A DNA stretch of 64,000 bases, taken from contig JAJEKB010021165.1 of NCBI GenBank assembly GCA_022393335.1, positions 17,127 through 81,126 on the forward strand, read 5' to 3'. The translations under genes and the position numbers were made by a program. Of the stretch, positions 38,209 through 50,300 are shown piece by piece (the first letter of the stretch is position 1; each line of letters starts with the position of its first letter). The notes below the pieces were generated by a model, which saw only the letters and a program-made list of their open reading frames with translations, was not told where the DNA came from and searched no databases. This DNA comes from Macrotrachela quadricornifera (lineage: Eukaryota; Rotifera; Eurotatoria; Philodinida; Philodinidae).

Positions 38209-39151
38209 CGGGTGTCCCAAAAGTCGCGATCACTTAAGAAATGCGTATAACTCCATTATTAAACAAGCTTAGTCTAAACCTTTTTCTTGTTTGAAAGAGG
38301 AGAGCATAATGTTTTTTTTGTATAGTACAAAGTTTCTAAATTCTCTTGAAAGACTATCCCTTTTGGTGACTATATGAAAACTTAGATTTTTCTAAATATC
38401 AAAAAAAAACCAAAAATGTTTACAAACATTTATTATTTCGCACATATCTCGACCTGAGAAAATGATAAAATCTTGATCTTTATTGTAAAAAATGCGCCGT
38501 GAAAAGCGCTACAAAAACTGCATAAATCAATTCTATTGACTTGCTATGGCGGATTTTCGCTTGGTCAATATGAACAACCTACATAGTACTACTACTTCAC
38601 AGCAAAATAAAAATGTCTCAAAGATGTTTTTGTCTTGCAATCATAAAGCTTGTGTAGAGCTTTCGAAGCCGCATCTTTCAAAAAAAAATTTAAGATTTTA
38701 TCATTTTCTTAAGTCGAGATATTTGCAAAACAAAAAAATCCTCCAAATATTTGTATTCTACTGAGAATTAGTTGTACCATGTAGGTTGTTCATATTGAGG
38801 AAGGAAAAAATCACCGAAGTAAACCAACAAGATTGGTTTATACAGTTTTTGTAGCGCTTTTCACGGCGTATTTTTTGCAATAAAGATCAAGATTTTATCA
38901 TTTTCTCAGGCCGAGATATGTGCGAAATAAAGTTGTTGTAAACAGCTGGTTTTCTTCGACTTTTAGCAGAATCTAAGTTTTCATATAGTCACCAAAAGGG
39001 ATAGTCTTTCAAGAGAATTTAGAAACTTTGTACTATACAAAAAAAACTGTATGCTTTCCTCTTTCAAACAAGAAAAAAAAGTTTAGACTAAGCTTGTTTA
39101 ATAATGGAGTTATACGCATTTCTTAGGTGATCGCGACTTTTGGGACACCCG
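38209..39151. mobile_element. 943 bp foldback element, CGGGTGTCCCAAAAGTCGCG ends
   Basis: Both termini read inward CGGGTGTCCCAAAAGTCGCG, then GATCACTTAAGAAATGCG with one mismatch. Arms of about 400 bp are near-identical inverted copies, including GGGATAGTCTTTCAAGAGAA and GCCGTGAAAAGCGCTACAAA. The terminal sequence resembles Tc1/mariner ends, but no transposase is present; a 72-codon frame at 38546 is across the loop and not convincing. Just left of it, at 37993, a solitary relative of the terminus (ACTTAGGGTATATCGGAAGT) is seen. Confidence 0.85.
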
Positions 39152-39511
39152 GTATGTATATATCGAGGTATTACTTACATGCGATTACAAGAGAGAACAA
39201 CACGCATACGATAGTAACTTCGTCTATTGACGGCGTGCATTTTAACAATACCTTGAATCTTGCGCATTTTCCATCTTTCTTTTTTTAGCCATATATAGTT
39301 GTCACTTTCAATGTATCATCCATATTTTTGATCATCTATTTGCATTACATTCTACAATTTTTCCATCCAGACGCGCTTAGTATTAACAAATCGTATCTCA
39401 AAGTAATCCTACAACAGATAAATATACACATACCAATTCGTACAACTAACAGTTAGTTTGAAAACGTTCGTCATTTGTTCCACCTCTCTCATTGCTCTTC
39501 ATTAAACCAAC

Positions 39512-39541
39512 TCATCATAAATCATCATAAATCATCATAAT
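39512..39541 (+). repeat. short tandem repeat (TCATCATAAA)n
   Basis: About three 10 bp units TCATCATAAA. Confidence 0.8.
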
Positions 39542-39919
39542 CAAACAGTACGAAATTCTTTCGAAATGATATTTGAATAGAAAAAATACTTCATCCGGTC
39601 ATTGAAAATCTAACGCACACAGTATGCCCCAATGCCACACGATTCAAGCACAAACCGATAATTTTCATTTCACAAACCAACAATGCTTCTAATATCACTG
39701 TTCTAATCGATACGCCTTACTTTTTCACGCAGTAACCAATACATAAAAAAGCAATCATTCTTACTACAATTTCATTACTTTACTACTCATATTTCACACG
39801 AAAATACATATTTTTCATTTTCTCCGCATTCTACCAAGCACTTTTTCACATTCCTGGACACCTTCAGTTATCTAACCACAAAGCTTCAACAATATTGCAA
39901 TTTTCATAGCATTTTTCTA

Positions 39920-40330
39920 CTTGTTTTACATTTTTCCGTCGGAGATTGCTAAAAAAGTATAGGAAATTATAACATATTTCTTTATCTACTAAATCATTAT
40001 TAGATTTTTCTAACTCATTTTTCCACTAATATCGAACATTTTTCTGCTGAAGATTGTTAGTAAATATCACAGATTATTTATGACATATTTCTCTATGTAT
40101 TCAATTATTATTAGACTTTTCTAACTCATTTTTCTATTGAAATCAAACATTTCTCTGCTTGGTTGTCATTTTGCCGCTGAAGATTGTTAGTAAATATCAC
40201 ATACTATTTATGACATATTTCTATGTATTCAATCATTATTACATTTATCTAACTGATTTTTCTATTAAAATCAAACATTTTTCTGCTTGATTTTCATTTT
40301 TCCGCAGAAAATGGCTATAGAATTTGAAAA
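39920..40330 (+). repeat. tandem repeat, ~130 bp units, about three copies
   Basis: Units share GCTGAAGATTGTTAGTAAAT, TTATGACATATTTCT and TTTTTCTATTGAAATCAAAC; clear starts near 40044 and 40177, with a diverged unit before and another after. The word CATTTTTCYGCT continues to about 40560 at irregular spacing. Confidence 0.7.
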
Positions 40331-40940
40331 GAACCAGCATTATTCTCGGTTTCTTGAACATTTTTCCCACATAGAAATGAATTTTTCGCTTAATTTGCAT
40401 TTTTTGGTTGAAACTTGTTATAGAATTTGAAAACTAAAGAAGGATTCTTCTTCTTTATCATATGAGTATTTTTGATTGTTTGATCTTTTTTCCTACATAG
40501 AAATGCGTTTTTCCCTTCATGTTATCTTTTTTCCGCTGGCAATGGCGATTTTTTCGTCGTTTCTCTGCAATATTTAGATCCTGGGGAATTTATTATCAAT
40601 ACATTCGTTGGACCGTCGTATATGGAAAGAGGTATTTCTGACCTGAAGCCGATTTTTCCGCTTAAAATTATCATTTATGTCACCGATCAGAAAGTTGCCC
40701 AACCCTCTTTGTCGCTGCATCTTGTGGTGTATTTTATTTTTTTGTTCGTAAAATTTATTAGGTGATAAAAAGGATGAAGAAAAGTCGAATCTTTCGTTCG
40801 CGTAGAAAAAACCATTTTTAAACGAGGATGAACGTCGATCTCATAGAATTTTGCTTCTTTATCGAACCAGAAACTATATAATAATTACACATTTTCCGGT
40901 GTGAATTGTAGAGCTCTTCAGACTGCATCATGTAGTGCCT

Positions 40941-41327
40941 CGCAGACAAGAAAAACGACATTTTTGCATTTCATTTTTTACCACATAGTAAACTGTATTA
41001 AAAACCAAAATATACCACAAGATGCAGTGTGAAAAGAACTACGATCTAGAAAAGAGAGTTTGTTTTATAGTTGGATTTTTGTTTTCAAAATGAATCAAAT
41101 TCGATGACATTAGTTTTTGACTTATCGAAAAAAAGAATTCTTTGGTATCATTAGCCACGCAGAATTGGATTCATTTCGAAACAAAATGTGCAGCTATAAA
41201 ACAAACTCGCTTTTATAGATCGCAGTTCTTTTCACGCTGCATCTTGTGGCATATTTTGTTTTTTTAATGCAGTTTATTATGTGGTAAAAAATGAAATGCA
41301 ATATTGTCGTTTTTTTTTGTCTGCAGG
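40941..41327. mobile_element. 387 bp foldback element
   Basis: Perfect hairpin-type unit: left GCAGACAAGAAAAACGACA, right its complement TTTGTCTGC. Arms of about 170 bp include AAATATACCACAAGATGCAG and GTGAAAAGAACTACGATCTA and their complements. The preceding 40700-40935 holds a looser copy of the same boxes (GCTGCATCTTGTGGTGTATT), so this is a repeated family. Confidence 0.75.
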
Positions 41328-41329
41328 AG

Positions 41330-42643
41330 AGTGTATTTTGTTTTATTAATACAACGCATCAAGTGGTGGAAAAATGAAATACAAAGGCAACCCATTTACT
41401 TGTATTATGCGCCAGTCATCATTTTTGCGACACGGAGAAAAATAAGATTTCAAGAATGTTAACCTTTGCAAAATCCCTTATTTGTCAGGATATAGAGTTA
41501 AAAATTTAGGATAATATTCGTTACATTACAAGGAATAAGGTAGCAAAGTTTGAACATTTTGGAATTTACTATAAGAGGGAACGAACCATTTCTCTGAAAG
41601 ATACTAAGGCTTTTAAATCACCCTTTATATTCGTAGATCCTCAGGGCTACTCTGCGGAGGTATTCAATAGCCTATAGATACGCTCATATAATAACCTATG
41701 AGTAACCTTATATAGTAGGGCTTGGGAATCTAAGGATACCTTCGGAATGTTGAATTTGAGGAACTAAGGAAACTTCAAAATATAGAACTTAAGGATCTAA
41801 GGGCACAGTCAGCGTAACATTCATATCAATGATACGTATGATACTGTAGCAATTCGACAATCTGCTTTTTTCTCCTTTGAATTCTTCACCTCTACAATCA
41901 ACACCCAAAAATAATCAGTCACGATGCCGATATTTAATTAGGAATTCATACAAAGCGTTTTCTTTTTAAAAATACAGTTGTGATATATCAGCGAAAGAAA
42001 ATGAAGAACGAAATTTGAGATGATTATGAAAATGTGGAGAAAGAACAGCGATATTGATTTCGCTTTTTTCCCTCACTGGTAAGTCGACTAACGAAAGAGC
42101 ATATAAGTGCAATTTATGCGTTCTAATTGCATTTACAGAACACTGATAACTTTTTACGAGTAATTCTCACAGTGGGAGAGATATTAATAGTCAGTGTAAG
42201 AAAGCGAAGAAGTAAGATAAAGGAAGAAAAGTGTATACTCCTTCTTTGAAAAAACATTCAGACCACTTTTAGTTTTATCTTCAACGACAAGACATACTCG
42301 AACGAGGTTAGTCTATTAAACAACACAATAAAGTTTTTTCGTTTCGACGCATTTCCAGTGCACTGTACAGCGAGTCTCAATGAAACAAGTGAAAAGCCAT
42401 TCCCTTCTACGCAATTTATGTTTTGATTAGAAGCTCGGTTTTCTTCAAAAAGTTTCACAGTTGTGACTTTTGAGATCATTTCACCAAAAATTTCCAAAGT
42501 CAGGTTATGGGTTGATACCAATATCCTATGATGTTTGCAACACAGAATTTAATTAAAATACTGAGTTTCCCTTTAGAAAAGGCGCTGTTAAAACTTCTCA
42601 AATCTCTTCCTATCTTTGTTTGAGCAATAGAAATGGGTAGTCT
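41330..42643. other. intergenic, with a minisatellite fragment
   Basis: 41630-41815 has units of the ~34 bp minisatellite (AATATAGAACTTAAGGATCT). The remainder shows nothing I can support. Confidence 0.5.
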
Positions 42644-43139
42644 GATAAATCCAGGGCTGCCAAATCTCCTGATTTAGCCAGGAGACTCCTGGTTTTTAGA
42701 CTTTTCGCCTGGTGAAAAAATCTCCTGGATCCAGGAGCTGGTTTTTATGATTTTCTCCTGATTTCTCCTGTTTTTTCAAGATTTTTATCACTTAATTATC
42801 GTAATATTTTGAATCAATAAGACAAATAAGAGGAGAACTATCACACTATTTCATAAATGCAACAAACAATGAGAGACACGTCATTTCTGCTTGTTTTGTC
42901 TGATAGCAGGTGTTTATTTGTGGGCGTATCTTCTTGGCGGTAAAAATGTACCTCATTTACAAAAACTAGTTTAGTTCGCTTTTTCTATATCAACCTTGAA
43001 CACTTTTTATGAATTGATCTTCAGCCACATGAAATTTTTATGAGCTGACAATAGAAACGAGGTGAAGTACGATCTTACTGGTACATAATTAAGAAGTAAA
43101 ATGAGTATTCATCTCAGTCGTACAGAGGAATGGTAGAAA

Positions 43140-43340
43140 TTCGGTAGAAATAAAAACGTCGAAAGTAAAAAATATCGAAAGTGCTACCAATACAGCTTCA
43201 GCACACCCTTTCACCAACACTGAGTGAGTAATTTGAAGCAGCATCTATATGATTCGCTTATATAAGGTTAGTTAGCGCTGAAGCAACATTAATGGCACTT
43301 CCGATATTTTTTACTTTCGACGTTTTTTATTTCTACCAAA
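43140..43340. mobile_element. 200 bp hairpin MITE nested in the hAT element
   Basis: Left GGTAGAAATAAAAACGTCGA then AAGTAAAAAATATCGAAAGT; the right arm is its near-exact complement. The centre holds GCTTCAGC in inverted copies. Confidence 0.8.
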
Positions 43341-44909
43341 TTCATACATACCGCACAGAGTTCTATAATTATCTTTTAAATAATTTAGATTTATTGAAAC
43401 AAACTCGCAGTGTATGACGCTGATAGGGATAAGAAAAGCATTTGCAACTTATGTCTAAGAACGTGCATTTAAGAAAACATGTCGACGATTATCTTCATTG
43501 ACTTTCAATTCTCGCAAGAATTGTTTTCCATCTGCTTTGCTGAAAAATAAAATAATGTCTCAGCAGCAGTGTACACAAAAACGATATTACATTATGAGTA
43601 TTTTTACTGTGTTGAAAAAATTTTGTTTTGCGAGAATATTTTTCTATACCCATCGTTTTCTCGCTGCATTTCCAGCGGAAATGGGAATTCCATTAAGTAT
43701 TGGTGTTCCCACATTTTTTCTCGTGTTTTCATATATATTCAGGTATATTTATGTAATAGCTTTTTATTTTTACGTAACTAACCTACTGTAGCTCCAATCA
43801 TGATTATATTTTTAATTGGAGGTCGTATCACAGTTATCCTAAAATCTAAAAATAAAACAGGAATATAAATTGCTTAAGTCTTACGGTTAGAGGTATAAAC
43901 CGACGAGCTGAGCCATCGCTATCGGTGGGACAAAAAAGTAACAGTTTTGAAGATTTTTCGATGCCTAAGCTCACTTTTCGACCATGTTTCTGTCTAATTT
44001 TTTATCAGGGTATTCTCTACCATGGTGTTCTCATTTTCCACCCGATAAGTTCTCGGAAATAAGAAAACCATAAAAAAGTCGTCCAACAAATTCACTCACC
44101 CACACCAACAGAGAAAAAAAGTTGAGTATTTTCAGCCGCTGCCGAAAGGAAATGAATAAAATCAGACTTACATACCACCGATCTATGGATTGGTTTACAC
44201 TGCTGCTTACGGAAGTGGGAATAATTTTTTTTCAGGGAACGAGACTGTAAGAACAAGAACAAAATTTTTTTCCGAGAATGAGAATATACGGACGAGAACA
44301 ACAATTTTTTTTGAGGAACAGAAACAGTAACCGAGAAAAGTTATTCTCATAACACTAATAATTAGGTATGTAAGTTTAGTCGCTAAAAGTGATGGAAATC
44401 TTTGGCAATTACTAGCTGATATGATTCAGTTTTTCATGCAGTACTTTGTTACTCTTTACGAAAGAATAACACTTTAAGTCATGGCTGATCCGGGATTCAA
44501 TATTTAGTCATACAAAACTCAGGGCTTTCTCAAAAACAATTTCTAACTCTGTTTTAATAAGAAATGTTACTATTTGCCACCGAGAATGGCAAGAAATTTT
44601 GACGTCTGTACAAGAACTTTTATGTGCTGCACAAATCTATCAATCTGGTGCAATGGAAAACAATTATTTGAGCTTACCATAGTCTATGAAATCTATGAAC
44701 CTAGAGTAGGCTTTAGCCGACTCAGGCCTTGTGGTTTCATCACCTATTCATAGAACCTATCTAAACCTTTATCTATCCAATCTAGGGTGAACTCGAGCCT
44801 ATCTAAGCCTTCATTTATCCCATCCACGAGCCTACCCAAGCCTTTAGCTGTCCAATCTAGAGTAGGCTCAAGCCTACTCAGGCCTCATGACCCCGTCGTC
44901 TATGGTCAT

Positions 44910-44974
44910 CAGGGGTGGCAATTTATCTTTACTTTACTTTTTCAAAGAAAAATAAAGTTAAAATGCCACCTCTA
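44910..44974. mobile_element. 65 bp hAT-type mini-element with perfect 8 bp duplication
   Basis: ATGGTCAT at 44902-44909 and 44975-44982 flanks 65 bp with ends CAGGGGTGGCAATTTATC and, inward from the right, TAGAGGTGGCATTTTAACTT. The interior is only AAAGTAAAG/CTTTACTTT words. It is inserted in the 2.7 kb hAT element. Words match those at the ends of the 23981-31038 block. Confidence 0.9.
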
Positions 44975-45396
44975 ATGGTCATGTTGCAAAAGTGCCACGA
45001 ACGGTATAGTTGATAAATTATTGTTCATATATGCTCATTTTGTTTAGTTTCATATCGGTGTCTAATTATACTTCATTTTCTATTTTGTTGATATATTTTA
45101 ATGAACCACTGTGAAATGAGTAGTAAAATAAATTCCATGTAATTATCCTTTTCTTTCTTATATATATCATTTAGGAAATTTTGTCATCACTAACTTAGTA
45201 GAAGAACATAATAATTGATTATATAAACGAAAACTTCAGTTTTCTTTGAGAAGACCACTGAATTATTTTCTAACTCCAATAACCATCTCCTGGTTTTTCT
45301 CCTGATTTTTCAGGAAAAATCTCCTGGCAAACTCCTGTTTTTTTGCAAAAAAACTCCTGATTTTTGAAATTTGGATTTGGCAACCCTGGATAAATC

Positions 45397-47313
45397 TCAC
45401 ACTGGGATTCCATAGCATGCGTTTGGTCCCCACATATTGCTCTTGGTGATTTATTCTTCTCATATGAACATATATTTTGTCTGTAAATCAAGACTCGCTA
45501 CTGGCGTAGCCACTGGAGGGCGGTAGTGCAATACTCCCTCGGTAAAATTTTTGATCAGAAATGGATAGACTCTTCTATATTTACATCATAAGATGTTATG
45601 GTTGGAGTCTTAGAAGAAATCGATTATCATATAACAAAGAAAAGAGAAATTTAAGTTCTTTACATCCATTGCGAGCGTGGCCGCCTCCGGCGATAAAACC
45701 ACTGAGACTAGCGAACCGCAAAATCAGCTCTTGGGAGTTTTCCGGGACCTGAGCAAGCTCGAAAACCTTTGTTTCGGCATCGTTGCAAAAAGAATATCTT
45801 TAATATTTCTGAACCTTCCAAAGTTTTCGATACGTTTTTAAAAACACAACTTTTTTCAGAAAATTGAGGTTGAGAAAAAATGATTTTGACTATTTATAAT
45901 TGAGAAACTTCTTTGAAGTGTTTGCCAAGGCTTATTGTCTTACCTCAGGGGCACAAGTATCGAGAATTTTTGTAAGCTTTATGAGACGATACTTCTTTCC
46001 GAAAACACACGAGTTTTACGAGTGAATAGAAGAAACTGCTCAATTTTGACGAAATTTTCAAGTAAAATACCAGTTTTTATTAACATTTTCATACGTTCTT
46101 TATGGAAATTTCGTCTAAAACATTAGAGTTAGCGGAGAAATGTTAATAAAAATTGCTGTTTTAGTAAAAATCTCGTCAAAGCTGCCATTGGAAAGAAAGG
46201 TGAGTAGTTTATTTTATTTTTATTCATAAAATTCATGCTTTGACACGATCTCTGTATATCTGGGAAAGTTTAGAAGAAGAGAGTCAAAGTTCTATTTAAG
46301 CCCTACAAAAGTTTTGCTTCGGAAAAAAAATATGTACGGTTAGTTGGTAATTTATGGAACTTCTCAAACATCAACATCTTTGCATGAAATTCCGTTCGAA
46401 ATGGCACAAACAATCTTGAAGGGGCAATGCTTCCTTCTTCCAATAATTTTTTTCTGGATACACCACTAGAACTCATTGCTACTAAATATACATATGCGTA
46501 AAGTTCTCTCATTTCGTCATATTCAAAAAAAAAACATTTGATGGACGAGCTCTAATAGAAATGTAAAACAAGATGTACAATACACTTTGTTTTACATCAA
46601 CAAAATGTATATGTATATTTTGTTTCCGTAGGCAAAATGCACCAAAGTGTACAAAGATAAAGTTTTATAGATTGTAAAGAAATAAAACAATGAATATAAG
46701 CTGAACGAATTTTTCTAAGATTTATTGATAATCTATATGCTATGATAATGAAGTCTAACGTGCTCTAAAACTACCATGGTTTAATATATTAGATAAACTA
46801 TCAACAAATCTTAGAAAAATTTGTTCTACTTAGAGAAGTGATAACCGCATAAAATTCTAAAAAAAGCCATTTCTGAAAGTGCTCATCATTTTTCAATCGA
46901 TAAAACATATTTTAGTTCCAATAATCACATCATCTTATAAAGAATTCAATAAAGCATCTTTCAAAAACAAAACTTAATTCAGAAATTTGAAATGCCAAAA
47001 AATCATATCAAAAATATCAAGACATTCATTTTGAAATTGAAACATGTAATTGTAGTGTTTCTCTTTCACCTTATTTTTTGTTTGAAATTAAAAGTAAATA
47101 TGCAATGAAAAAATCTGTATGTACATTACTGTTGATTATGCTCTTTCTAATAACAAAAGTCTGAGGGTGACTTTTCTGTCTACTTTCAAATCTCGCTTCA
47201 CTTACATTACGTTGTTTTATAATATATAGATAGAACAAATTTTTTTTTATTGCAATTCAAAGATATTGAAACGACAATTTAACGGAAAATTAATCATTTA
47301 CAAAAAATATCAA
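45397..47313. other. intergenic upstream of the NOV-like gene
   Basis: At 46706-46820 a small inverted repeat is seen (GAACGAATTTTTCTAAGATT and, inward from the right, GAACAAATTTTTCTAAGATT). Otherwise nothing recognised. The promoter of the following gene should lie in the last few hundred bases; I cannot point to specific motifs. Confidence 0.5.
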
Positions 47314-50300
47314 ATGTCCGATAGTGATTCGAGATATCGAGGACAAAAGCCAAATCGGGCGCATGTTGGTCGATTCCCGAGACCAACTTATAGTGGCAGA
47401 AACTCAAATGATCGCAATCATCCAGAGGAAGATCACAGTAGTGATGATAATGACGGTCAAGTTCCAATGCGAGAAGTATGGAAATTAAATAATAATAGTA
47501 AAAACTAATTATTCAAATCTTCCTTTTCTTATAGGATAATTCATCATCTAGCAGGAATTCTTCTCCTTTGGCTAAGGACAAACAGTTTTCAACCTCAAGA
47601 GAATTTAATGGTATGCCAAGAAGACCTTTTCTTCAACGACCGTCTTATCGTCCTCCTGCGCCATTTATGAACTATATGCCTCGATTCCAAAATTTTCAGG
47701 CTCGTCCACCTTCATCACAATTACCACCATCTTCTATTCCAATTGTTACTGAATCTAAAGAAAAAATTGAAAAAACTTTATCAGAAATAATTGCACATTA
47801 TGCCAGTCAAAATGAATTTGTTAGCGTTAATATAATAATCGAAAAATTATTTTCTATTTACAAAGTTACACAATGGTCTGATTTCAATATAAACAATGTA
47901 CAAAATCCTTATGAAAATTTAAAAGTATTAAAAAATTTCACTAAAAGACATGGTCAATTATATTTAATTATCGATACATTTAAACAATTACGAATTATTG
48001 GTACAGTACACGAATTAAATCAAGAAATTTTAAAACATTTTCAAATTGATTCATATGATAAATTAAACTTTGGACCTATGTTAAAACATCCAGAAATTAT
48101 TAAATTATTTAATTTACATCATATATCAACAATAAAACAAACAGAAAGTATTGAAATAATTGAATTATTTCATAATTATACACGTACTTTAAAATATGGT
48201 GAAAGAGTTGATTTTGATGAATTTAAAATTCATGCTGCTAAAGAACTTAATGAACCAACATGGAATCATCTTGGTGTTTATGTTACGTCATTTCCTTTTA
48301 TACTTCAAGTAAATAATATATCGGATGGACTATAAATAATGATAGTCTTCGGATTTTGCTCGATTTTCATCGCTCAGACTTTAACATTTTTTTAAAAGAT
48401 GCACCATTCAATTCTATCTGATTAACACTACGATGTTCCCAATGGAGACCATTTTCAAATTGGTGTTTTTTGTTTTTAGACAAGAGAATCATTTTTATGA
48501 GACACTGTGAATATAGCAGAACAAAATCTTTCTTTTGAACGATCGTCAATTTTTATTTTGTCAGCAGAAGAGAAATAATTTATAGAATTGAATGGCGCAT
48601 CTTTTCAAAAAAAATGTTCAACCCTGGCCAATTAAAATTAAGTGAAATATTGACGAAATCCGGAGACTATCATTCGTTTTTGATCCACCCGATACATTCA
48701 GAAAAAAAATGTCAAACTAATTATTTTAGAAATGTCGAGCTATTAAAAAAGGTGCAGGTCTACAAAATTTAACATGGACAAAAAAAATTGAAGAAATTGA
48801 AATCGATTTATGTGAACAACAATTAGATAAGATAAAAACAAAATTTGAAAATGCTTTATCTGATAATAATTGTCAAACTTATATTAATATGACACCTATT
48901 GATGTATTTCATCATTTACTTCAAATTGTTGAAGAACAACAAACATTTGAACAAGTTAAGAAACAAAAATATCTATTAGAATTATTAGATGAATTAAAAA
49001 ATAGTGATTTACATAAATATTTAATGAATTTAGCTATCTATTTAGGAACAATCAAAGAACCAATACAATTTTATTTTAATATTGATAATCAACAAATACC
49101 ATTATCAACAGGAAATAATCTTAATAGTAATAATAATAATAATAATACATCACAACAACAATCATTAAAAATTCCATTAAATAAATTATGTACAAGTTTA
49201 TATAAATTAATTGATGAATCTGATGGTCTATTTCAAATGTCAACATTAATTGATATTCAACGAAATCTATGTCGATTATATAAAATAGATGATAAAGATG
49301 ATTTTACATTATTTGGATATGGAGATTTTATTAAATTTTTATATGAACATCAAAAAACAATTGGTAATGCATTAGAATTTTATTTATTTAATGCTGATTC
49401 ATCTGGAGGAATTAAAAGAACGGAATTATTTACATTTATTCAACATTTAATTAATAATGGAATTCAAGATAAAAAAATTATTGAAAAAACAATTAGATAT
49501 CATTTTAATATATTAAATTTAAAACAAATTGGATTCTATAATATTGATCAATTATATAAAAGAGTACAAAAACAAAAACAAATTCAATATACAAACACAA
49601 TAATACGGTAGGAATTTTAAGAGACAATCCAAGAGGTCATCGAGGAACCGAAGCACTCGTGAAAAGTTTTCATCTTGTTCAGCATTGTCAAAAATCTCCC
49701 CAAAGTCAAGTTTCTAGCACACTTGATCAAGCTGGTGAAAAGTTAACTCAATTTTACTATTGAACACTCACGATAATATTTGAAAAATCTGATCAAAAAT
49801 TATTTCTATAAGGCGAAGATTTTTTCGTATAATATACCGAAAGATAGAACATCGAAAGTTGAACAAAATTATCTATTTATATGAGTTAATGCAGAGTTAT
49901 CTACCAAATACTGTTCTTGATTGATCATTTTTCACAGTAAAATGATTATAAAAAAGTTTCCTATTGAGTCAAGAAATGGTAAACATTACACTTATGCATA
50001 GGGCACTACAAAAGTTTTTTCGCCCGATTTTTCTGGAAGCCGTAATTTAAGGACATCTGTTCTATGATAATGACCAAACAACATATTTAGGATTATGTGC
50101 CAAATTTCAGACCTCCACGTTTTACTCATCGTTATAGTTTTTCATTTCTTTGAAACCACTCTCACATCATTTTTAATATGACTTTTCAACTCTCACATGA
50201 ACAATTTCGCACTATGATTTTATATGACTGGAAAATTGGCTTAACATACAAGGACAGGCATGCCCGTTTAGTGCAAGCATGGGGGACCAAGCACCTTCTG

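Larger units (their letters stand above)
42652..45388. mobile_element. non-autonomous hAT element, 2,737 bp, CTCCTG subterminal array
   Basis: Perfect 8 bp target duplication GATAAATC (42644-42651 and 45389-45396). Ends CAGGGCTGCCAAATC and, inward from the right, CAGGGTTGCCAAATC, typical hAT termini. Each end carries an array of CTCCTG/CAGGAG words in inverted orientation (42670-42780; 45285-45365). The interior has no transposase; it contains the 43140-43340 hairpin, an array of CTACTCAGGCCT-like words (44690-44890) and a 65 bp hAT (44910-44974). Confidence 0.92.

Noticed and set aside
38546..38764. 72-codon open frame
   Set aside because: Spans the loop and arm of a hairpin element; no recognisable protein features.
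43498..43791. 97-codon hydrophobic open frame
   Set aside because: Lies inside a hAT element, low complexity, and has an overlapping rival frame; no support.
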